A stretch of DNA of 7,281 bases from Deltaproteobacteria bacterium (GTDB lineage: Bacteria; Desulfobacterota_B; Binatia; UBA9968). Positions 1-4,391 of the stretch are shown here, one piece after another; position 1 is the first letter of the stretch, and the number at the start of each line of letters is the position of its first letter. The DNA lies in contig VBKY01000287.1 of NCBI GenBank assembly GCA_005879255.1, forward strand, positions 1 to 7,281, in the 5' to 3' direction. The notes under the pieces were generated by a model. That model ran no database searches, was not told where the DNA came from, and saw only the letters and a list, made by a program, of their open reading frames with translations. The position numbers and the translations under genes are program-made.

Positions 1-1
1 C

Positions 2-394
2 GGTCCGGTGATTTTCAGCGACGTCGATCCGTTAAGCCGGATTGCCCAAGAAGAAATCTTCGGTCCGGTGTTGTCGGTTATAAGAGCGCGAGACTTAGAC
101 CAGGCGCTCGAAATCGCCAACCAGTCTTTATTTGCACTCACCGGCGGGATCTTTTCGCGCTCGCCGGCCCATATCGAGAAAGCGCGCAAAGAATTTCGCG
201 TCGGCAATCTCTATATCAACCGCGGCGTCACCGGCGCGATCGTCGAGCGCCAGCCGTTCGGTGGGCTCAAACTTTCCGGCATTGGCTCCAAAGCGGGCGG
301 GCCTGATTACTTGCTTCAATTCCTCGAACCGAGAACGATCTCTGAAAACACGCTGCGCCATGGTTTTGTGCCGCCGGAGACGGCCAAAAGATAA
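2..394 (+). CDS. pruA: L-glutamate gamma-semialdehyde (1-pyrroline-5-carboxylate) dehydrogenase, C-terminal part (5' end outside window)
   Basis: NAD-dependent aldehyde dehydrogenase that oxidises glutamate semialdehyde (from P5C) to glutamate, the second step of proline breakdown in the cytoplasm. The frame is open to the left edge, and 130 codons are visible before the TAA. Visible are the ALDH signature EEIFGP (glutamate in the cofactor region), the segment VGNLYINRGVTGAIV, and PFGGLKLSGIGSKAGGPDYL starting at base 254. The ending EPRTISENTLRHGF is specific to the P5C dehydrogenase branch, as opposed to general aldehyde dehydrogenases. The nucleophilic cysteine and the Rossmann domain lie upstream of the window, so activity cannot be judged. 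Whether the complete gene is a stand-alone enzyme (rocA/pruA) or the end of a bifunctional PutA cannot be seen. The absence of any extra C-terminal domain fits a stand-alone or short form. The next gene follows after 42 bp on the same strand, so co-transcription is likely. Confidence 0.9.
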   Translation, partial: GPVIFSDVDPLSRIAQEEIFGPVLSVIRARDLDQALEIANQSLFALTGGIFSRSPAHIEKARKEFRVGNLYINRGVTGAIVERQPFGGLKLSGIGSKAGGPDYLLQFLEPRTISENTLRHGFVPPETAKR

Positions 395-436
395 TCGGAT
401 CAAAACTGCCGCGAAAAATTTTTCTGCAGGCGCCGG

Positions 437-1450
437 ATGAGCAGAATTAATTCGATGTCGTTGCGAATTGGCAGGTCGGAAGCGGATCAAAACAATTACC
501 AGGCGCCATGGTGGTTGCCCGGCGGTCATTTGCAGACGATCTACGCCCGTTCCCTCGCGCAAAATTACGCGGTTCAGTATCGCCGCGAGCGCTGGGAGAC
601 GCCGGACAGCGATTTTATCGATCTCGATTGGCTCGATCATTCGTCGGACAGTGCGAACTTGATCGTTTTATTCCACGGGCTGGAGGGCTATGCGCAGAGT
701 CATTATGCGCTTAGTTTGATGAATATCGCCGCCCAACGAGGCTGGCGCGGCGTCGTCCCTCATTTTCGCGGCTGCAGCGGCGAAGCCAATCGACTAGTGC
801 GCTCCTACCACTCGGGTGATTCCCGCGAGATCGATTGGATTCTTCGCCGCATCAAAATCGAGAACCCGGGCAACAAAATTTACGCCGTCGGGATATCGCT
901 CGGCGGTAACATGCTGTTGAAATGGCTCGGTGAAGAGAGGGAAGCGGCATTGGCTGTCATTGAGCGGGCCATCGCGGTGTCGACGCCGCTGGATCTCGTA
1001 GCGGCCGTTGAAGGGCTCGATTTCGGAATCAACAGGATCCTCTACACTGAGTATTTTCTCCGCTCCATGAGACCAAAGGCGGTGGTAAAAATCTCGGCCC
1101 ACGGTCTCACCATCGATCCGGACGCGGTTCGCGCCAGTCTGACGTTTCGCCAATTCGACGACCTCTATACCGCGCCGATCCACGGTTTCAAGGACGCCGA
1201 AGATTACTGGACACGCTGCAGTGGCAAGCCTTGGCTAAAACTGATTACCGTGCCGACACTGCTGCTCAACGCGCAGAACGATCCGTTTTTGCCGAGCGCT
1301 GCTTTGCCCAACGCCGCTGAAGTTTCCGATGCCGTCACTTTAGAATTCCCCAAGACGGGCGGCCATGTGGGTTTTGTTTCAGGAAAATTTCCCGGCCACC
1401 TGGAGTGGCTGCCGAGAAGAATTATGAAGTTCTTTTCGCATCCCAGTTAG
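437..1450 (+). CDS. YheT-family alpha/beta-fold hydrolase
   Basis: Complete 337-residue cytoplasmic serine hydrolase of the YheT/UPF0017 branch, which includes E. coli YheT and the eukaryotic ABHD1/2/3 lipases and esterases. The family hallmark WWLPGGHLQTI is at residues 25-35. The oxyanion-hole segment LFHGLEG is at 78-84 and PHFRGCSG at 108-115. The nucleophile elbow GISLGG places Ser154. The acid is probably Asp282 in NAQNDPF and the base His310 in TGGHVGF, so the triad is complete and in the usual order. Length is typical for the family. The ATG at 437 has a short AGG six bases upstream; an in-frame ATG at 455 is a possible alternative start. The natural substrate is unknown, with short-chain esters or lipid acyl groups expected from relatives. 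Position 42 bp behind the P5C dehydrogenase gene suggests one transcript, but I know of no metabolic link between them. Confidence 0.92.
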   Translation: MSRINSMSLRIGRSEADQNNYQAPWWLPGGHLQTIYARSLAQNYAVQYRRERWETPDSDFIDLDWLDHSSDSANLIVLFHGLEGYAQSHYALSLMNIAAQRGWRGVVPHFRGCSGEANRLVRSYHSGDSREIDWILRRIKIENPGNKIYAVGISLGGNMLLKWLGEEREAALAVIERAIAVSTPLDLVAAVEGLDFGINRILYTEYFLRSMRPKAVVKISAHGLTIDPDAVRASLTFRQFDDLYTAPIHGFKDAEDYWTRCSGKPWLKLITVPTLLLNAQNDPFLPSAALPNAAEVSDAVTLEFPKTGGHVGFVSGKFPGHLEWLPRRIMKFFSHPS

Positions 1451-1530
1451 ATTATCTCCGGCTCATGAATGAGCGATATTGAGTCGCGAATCAACGTTCC
1501 TGCCGACTTCAGTTTATGGGCGGATTAAAC

Positions 1531-1536
1531 TAGAAT
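1531..1536 (+). promoter_or_regulatory. possible -10 box of the broken hen1 gene
   Basis: TAGAAT ends seven bases before the ATG at 1544. This is the geometry of a leaderless transcript, in which transcription starts at or near the A of the start codon. No Shine-Dalgarno sequence is visible (only CGCCGGG) and no good -35 box is found near 1508-1513. The call rests on spacing and a 5/6 match alone, so it is tentative. Confidence 0.3.
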
Positions 1537-1543
1537 CGCCGGG

Positions 1544-1620
1544 ATGCTTCTCACGATTACAACAACCCACTCGCCGGCAACCGATCTCGGTTATCTTTTG
1601 CATAAGAATCCGTCGCGGCT
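1544..1620 (+). pseudogene. hen1: 5' stub of hen1 (RNA 3'-terminal 2'-O-methyltransferase), truncated by IS remnant
   Basis: The first ~25 codons read MLLTITTTHSPATDLGYL followed by LHKNPSR. As I remember the family, this is the conserved N-terminus of bacterial Hen1 proteins (start MLLTITTT, then DLGYLLHK-P-R, normally followed by a QSF-LSFG segment). Bacterial Hen1 methylates the 2'-OH at the 3' end of a broken RNA while its partner Pnkp heals and ligates the break. The expected next segment is missing. From about 1621 the sequence is IS1-type transposase in another frame, so the hen1 frame runs on as meaningless sequence to a stop at 1834. No methyltransferase domain and no pnkp gene occur in the window. 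The stub is clearly non-functional. The assignment rests on a short but highly characteristic N-terminus. Confidence 0.72.
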
Positions 1621-2285
1621 CCGCATGTCCGCAATCTCAAAACTGGCCGCGTCCAGGCCGATGAAATTTGGTCGTTCGTCTATGCAAAAGCGAAAAACGT
1701 TCCCGAAGAAAAGCGGGCTTTCGGCGTTGGCGACGTGTGGACGTGGACGGCAATGCCGACGCAAAGCTGATGATTTTCTTATCTCGTTGGATTGCGCGAT
1801 GCCGGTTTCGCCTTTGAGTTCATGCAGGACGTAGCCTCGCGGCTTTCCAATCGCGTGCAGCTCACTACAGACGGTCATAGGCCATATCTTGAAGCGGTCG
1901 AAGACACGTTCGGGACCGATATTGACTATGCGCAGCTCGTGAAGAGTTATGGGTCTGAGCAACTAATCGGTGAAACCAGATACAGCCCGGCCAAGTGTCT
2001 TGGCGCACGCCCGAGAACAATCATGGGGAATCCCGACGAAGTGCATATCAGCACGAGCTATATCGAGCGCCAGAACCTAACACTGCGAATGATGAACAGA
2101 CGCTTTACAGACTCACGAATGCTTTTTCCAAGAAAATTGACAATCACAGACACTCCATCGCTCTCCACTTCATGCACTATAATTTCTGCCGGATTCACAA
2201 GACTCTGAGAGTGACGCCAGCAATGGAAGCGGGAATTTCCAACCGCGTGTGGGAACTTAGCGAACTTGCGAATTTGCCGGGTTAA
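1621..2285 (+). pseudogene. IS1-family transposase, 5'-truncated with three frameshifts
   Basis: Piecing frames together gives a recognisable IS1-family DDE transposase. VRNLKTGRVQADEIWSFVYA is in frame 1 from 1627, ADAKLM in frame 3 from 1755, and LRDAGFAFEFM through SYIERQNLTLRM in frame 1 from 1792. RLTNAFSKK through CRIHKTLRVTPAMEAG then runs in frame 3 to the TAA at 2283-2285. The catalytic residues are the Asp of DEIW (1660-1662), the Asp of TTDGH (1870-1872) and the Glu of YIERQ (2065-2067). The breaks are a deletion near 1754 (about 4 bases against the expected T-A-(I/M)-D-A-D), one extra T in the run near 1774-1777, and one missing base near 2109-2111. The N-terminal helix-turn-helix region of ~60 residues is absent. 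Three independent shifts plus truncation make it a dead copy; programmed frameshifting would not need three. Confidence 0.85.
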
Positions 2286-2300
2286 GGCGGATTGATCCAG
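1621..2300. mobile_element. IS1-family insertion sequence remnant, both ends undefined
   Basis: This is the extent of the insertion sequence deduced from its transposase. The left end is missing: transposase-like sequence begins about a third of the way into the protein, directly against the hen1 stub. The right end must lie a short way past the stop at 2285. I could not find a terminal inverted repeat pair or a target-site duplication, as expected for a one-sided, decayed copy left by a deletion or recombination event. Confidence 0.6.
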
Positions 2301-2360
2301 GTCTCACGTTGGTCCGGGTTGACAAAGCTTTGAAAAATCATCAGAATCGCGCAACTGCCC

Positions 2361-2378
2361 GATAAACAAAGTTTTATC
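2361..2378. promoter_or_regulatory. interrupted palindrome, possible operator
   Basis: GATAAAcaaagtTTTATC has perfect 6-bp arms around a 6-bp spacer. It lies 28 bases upstream of the TATAAT box of the three-gene cassette, in the position where a regulator could bind just upstream of the -35 region. No T-run follows, so it is not a terminator. Chance occurrence is possible in this AT-rich stretch. Confidence 0.25.
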
Positions 2379-2406
2379 AGTTGTTACGCTTACCCTTTTG
2401 ATTTTG

Positions 2407-2412
2407 TATAAT
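2407..2412 (+). promoter_or_regulatory. -10 box (TATAAT) of the three-gene cassette
   Basis: A perfect TATAAT stands 38 bases before the ATG at 2451. The -35 side is weak: TTGTTA at 2381-2386 has 20-base spacing and TTACGC at 2384-2389 has 17. A purine-rich AAGAAGGAAG follows at 2421-2430. It is about 20 bases from the ATG, too far to be an ordinary ribosome binding site. The only closer candidate start, TTG at 2433, is followed directly by a TAG, so the ATG at 2451 is the first usable start. Confidence 0.5.
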
Positions 2413-2450
2413 TCCTACAGAAGAAGGAAGATTTGTAGAGACTCACGAAA

Positions 2451-3122
2451 ATGGCAGATCTAACAATTCCTGAGAGACATAGAAATGGAGTCGTAAAGCT
2501 TCTCGAACTCTCTGAAGATTCATTCAGTCAGATGGTCTCAGCGTTAGAGGGAGTTGGGCCAAAACTCTTTCCTGACAATCTCTCCAGCCAGATGATCTCA
2601 AAGATAAAAGGAGTTTCTCCTGAAGATGTCTCGGAAATTATTACTACCATTATGAGTCTAAGCAGTCATCGAATGCATGATGACTCGACAGCCGAAGAAT
2701 TAGCTGAGCAGGTTGTTCAAGCGGCCATCGAGGCCAACATTCCGATTAAATCAGACAAAGAGCGAATCACTTTTAAAGATAGGCTTCTCAAATTCTTTGA
2801 ACTCAATACGCTTTTCGTGTCTGCTAAGGCTTTGGGAATCCTCCTGAGCAACGAAAATCTTTTTTGCAGCGCACGAATTCTCACTGATATAAGACCAGTA
2901 TTTGGAACAGATCCAACGGTTGCTCCAACTGCGATCGTAATGGTCCATATGCTTGATCTCGGCTATCACAAAGACGGAGAACTCAAACATCTGTATATCG
3001 CAATGGACTCAATAGACATAGATACCTTGCGAGAAGCTCTTAATCGGGCAGAAATGAAAGCTGAAAGTCTTAAACCGTTGATGAAAAAAGCGGGTGTGGA
3101 GTTTCTTGATCCCTCTGAATAA
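2451..3122 (+). CDS. conserved hypothetical protein, helical N-terminus plus strand/helix C-terminal module (cassette gene 1)
   Basis: A 223-residue, probably cytoplasmic protein with no signal peptide, membrane segment or catalytic motif that I can see. Residues 1-95 read as amphipathic helices, with charged stretches such as SPEDVSEII (56-64) and EELAEQVVQ (82-90). Residues ~105-135 form a further helical part. The C-terminal module starts at ARILTDIRPVFG (141-152), continues with the strand-like AIVMVHMLDLGYH (161-173) and KHLYIAMD (179-186), and ends in a long helix LREALNRAEMKAESLK (193-208). The motif set ILTDIRPVFG, YH--GE-K--Y-A-D, ALNRAE-KAESLK matches, from memory, a widespread bacterial family of unknown function. 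The helical-domain-plus-C-terminal-module layout loosely recalls COMM-domain proteins (inference only). Wobble positions are AT-rich compared with the flanking genes. It is the first gene of a three-gene unit, and the next gene begins 8 bp after its stop. Confidence 0.8.
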   Translation: MADLTIPERHRNGVVKLLELSEDSFSQMVSALEGVGPKLFPDNLSSQMISKIKGVSPEDVSEIITTIMSLSSHRMHDDSTAEELAEQVVQAAIEANIPIKSDKERITFKDRLLKFFELNTLFVSAKALGILLSNENLFCSARILTDIRPVFGTDPTVAPTAIVMVHMLDLGYHKDGELKHLYIAMDSIDIDTLREALNRAEMKAESLKPLMKKAGVEFLDPSE

Positions 3123-3130
3123 GTGATCTC

Positions 3131-3775
3131 ATGCTAGAAAGAACAGCTGAAAAAATAGAATTTGCAAAACCTGACCGCGATTCTTGCGCGCATAAAGACC
3201 GACATGGTTTTTGGCGAGACGAACCATATTACACATGGTCACAACCAAGAAAAACCGTTTGGGTGTCTTCCAGCAAAGAATCATATTACGACCATCTACG
3301 TTCAAAAGCCCAAAAAAGGTTTGGATGCCGAGTTGTTAACACAACTCAACAACTCAAAATCGCACGCTTGTTTCTTCCGTCCGCGTCCGAGATAAATTCT
3401 CTCAGGGAAGCAATCGACAAGTCACGTAGCATCTTGCAATTGAAAGATGATTGGGATGATGCCGGAAGCGTTCGGTATTCTGAATCTACTTGGAATCGTG
3501 CTCAATTCTTCCTGATGAGTAATGCTCTCAGATTGTGGCGATCTCATAGAAGATGCTTTGCTGCCCCAAGGATTTTACCTGGTCCTGAAGGAAGCATCGA
3601 TCTTCACTGGAAGACTGCCGATCGCGAGCTATTGATCAATGTGCCTGCTCGTTTGGAAGGGTCTATATCCTATTACGGGGATGATAAGGGGGAGGGAACC
3701 AAGAATGCCATTCGCGGCAAGAACCTCGAAAGTTCTACAGACGCCGAATGGATCTTCCTATGGCTGATGAAGTGA
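3131..3775 (+). CDS. conserved hypothetical protein with 'DDWDD...GSIDLHW' core (cassette gene 2)
   Basis: A 214-residue soluble protein, function unknown. Residues 1-85 are basic and aromatic-rich with no motif I recognise. A helix (SEINSLREAIDKSRSILQL, about 86-104) leads into LKDDWDDAGSVRYSE (104-118), then PRILPGPEGSIDLHW (146-160), ELLINVP (166-172) and SYYGDD (180-185) before IRGK (194-197). The pattern 'L--WD--GS--YSE', 'P-I-PGP-GSIDLHW' and a strand-rich end with YYG is one I associate with a common bacterial family of uncharacterised proteins, often encoded beside other small unknown genes. No nuclease or toxin catalytic signature is evident. The ATG at 3131 is 8 bp after the previous stop, with no strong Shine-Dalgarno, which suggests coupling. 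Its last codons overlap the next gene. Confidence 0.78.
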   Translation: MLERTAEKIEFAKPDRDSCAHKDRHGFWRDEPYYTWSQPRKTVWVSSSKESYYDHLRSKAQKRFGCRVVNTTQQLKIARLFLPSASEINSLREAIDKSRSILQLKDDWDDAGSVRYSESTWNRAQFFLMSNALRLWRSHRRCFAAPRILPGPEGSIDLHWKTADRELLINVPARLEGSISYYGDDKGEGTKNAIRGKNLESSTDAEWIFLWLMK

Positions 3776-4137
3776 GTTCTTGGGCGAGCGAAGAAATCCC
3801 AAACGATGATTATCTATGGATGCGTGTTCACAAAAACGATCTGCCAAACGGAGATATCGCTCCAGGTGCTTTTAAAAATCGACCAACAACTAAGGATGGA
3901 ATGTCCACTGATTGGGAAAAATATGCGACTCCACAGGAGACGCGCAATAGGGGTAGAATCCCAACGGATAATGCCGTAATTAGGTTGAGAGTCGGAGAAG
4001 TTCGCGAAATTCCTGATCAAACTGTCGTTCATACGCCTATAACATCAAATCGCGCGCACACTGACGTATTCGGCGATAAACATCCCCAAGCACGAGTTCT
4101 GCTCACTCGTATTTGCAAAATAGTGATCCCCCTTTAA
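3748..4137 (+). CDS. conserved hypothetical protein (cassette gene 3)
   Basis: A small hydrophilic protein with no signal peptide or membrane segment. It has 129 residues from the ATG at 3748, or 125 from the ATG at 3760. The second start has GGA seven bases upstream and overlaps the preceding gene by 16 bp; the first overlaps by 28 bp. I slightly prefer 3760 but give the longer form. Distinctive motifs (long-form numbering) are DDYLWMRVHK (20-29), GAFKNR (40-45), GMSTDWEKYATPQETR (51-66), RLRVGEVREIP (79-89), VVHTPITSNRAHTDVFG (93-109) and RVLLTRICKI (116-125). The density of specific residues (W, H, NRAHTD) points to a real, constrained protein with conserved polar sites, but I recognise no catalytic family. 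The overlap with gene 2 supports stoichiometric, coupled synthesis of interacting partners. Confidence 0.75.
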   Translation: MDLPMADEVSSWASEEIPNDDYLWMRVHKNDLPNGDIAPGAFKNRPTTKDGMSTDWEKYATPQETRNRGRIPTDNAVIRLRVGEVREIPDQTVVHTPITSNRAHTDVFGDKHPQARVLLTRICKIVIPL

Positions 4138-4184
4138 AGCCTTAGCTTCTCAGCCCGCTTTTCTGGCAAGGCTTTCAAGCTGAG
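4136..4184. repeat. two interleaved inverted repeats after cassette gene 3
   Basis: AAAGCCTT (4136-4143) pairs with AAGGCTTT (4168-4175), and CTCAGC (4149-4154) pairs with GCTGAG (4179-4184). The second pair's left arm sits in the loop of the first, which is the order of an H-type pseudoknot. The first arm overlaps the stop codon of cassette gene 3. There is no downstream T-run. Confidence 0.35.
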
Positions 4185-4391
4185 TCATTACCGAAAGCCC
4201 CGAAGGCTCCGAAGCATCAGCCTGGAAAATTATTTTAATTCAAACTGAGACACTACCTGGCTATTCGAGAATTTGCCTTAGGAGTCGAAGCGTTGGAACG
4301 CTTCGTGCGCCATGAACCGCTTCGCCGAGTTCATGAATGTGTTAGCTTTGGAAAGCGAGCCGATCGATCCACGACTTTGAGCGCCGCCGCT
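4138..4391. other. intergenic stretch with several inverted repeats, no gene recognised
   Basis: 254 bp between the converging cassette and binding-protein genes. It contains interleaved inverted repeats at its left edge (4136-4184), an AT-rich patch at 4231-4248 and two adjacent hairpins at 4286-4335. Short frames, including one of 22 codons from 4312 to a TGA at 4378-4380, show no homology that I recognise. None of the hairpins is followed by a T-run on either strand, so I do not call a rho-independent terminator, although the region must terminate two converging transcripts. Confidence 0.5.
4286..4335. repeat. two adjacent perfect inverted repeats
   Basis: CGAAGCGTTGGAACGCTTCG (4286-4305) has 9-bp arms around GG, or physically a 7-bp stem with a TTGGAA loop. 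Five bases later CATGAAC (4311-4317) pairs with GTTCATG (4329-4335) across an 11-base loop. That loop again contains CGCTTCG, the arm sequence of the first hairpin. The paired layout resembles intergenic palindromic repeat elements, and could mark the 3' end of the - strand binding-protein transcript. Confidence 0.45.

Larger units (their letters stand above)
2286..2450. other. intergenic region between IS remnant and unknown cassette
   Basis: 165 bp without a gene. It holds the unmarked right end of the IS remnant, an isolated TTGACA (2319-2324) with only a weak CAGAAT 17 bases later, an interrupted palindrome at 2361-2378 and the promoter box at 2407-2412. Composition drops towards AT from about 2320, which probably marks the left edge of the acquired cassette. 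Confidence 0.5.

Noticed and set aside
1..70. Exact 10-base direct repeat CGGTCCGGTG at 1-10 and 61-70
   Set aside because: Both copies encode a Gly-Pro-Val in the conserved dehydrogenase sequence; a coincidence of codon choice with no further extension.
128..640. 170-codon open frame on the - strand
   Set aside because: It is antisense to the dehydrogenase and hydrolase genes, both of which have clear family motifs; a GC-rich shadow frame.
794..1183. 129-codon - strand frame inside the hydrolase gene
   Set aside because: Antisense to conserved hydrolase motifs with no recognisable protein features.
1461..1474. Inverted repeat GCTCAT-GA-ATGAGC after the hydrolase gene as a terminator
   Set aside because: The loop is only two bases for full pairing and there is no T-run after it, so no rho-independent terminator is called.
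1544..1834. 96-codon frame starting at the hen1 start as a real fusion protein
   Set aside because: After codon ~25 it reads transposase DNA out of frame and yields no sensible protein; it is a by-product of the junction.
1591..1962. 123-codon - strand frame
   Set aside because: Antisense to the transposase remnant, whose three catalytic motifs identify the coding strand.
2319..2347. TTGACA-N17-CAGAAT as the main cassette promoter
   Set aside because: The -10 match is weak, and a perfect TATAAT lies closer to the gene at 2407-2412; at most a secondary or former IS-related promoter.
4312..4380. 22-codon frame (MNRFAEFMNVLALESEP...) as a small gene
   Set aside because: It overlaps the inverted repeats that explain its sequence, has no ribosome binding site and has no homologue I recognise.
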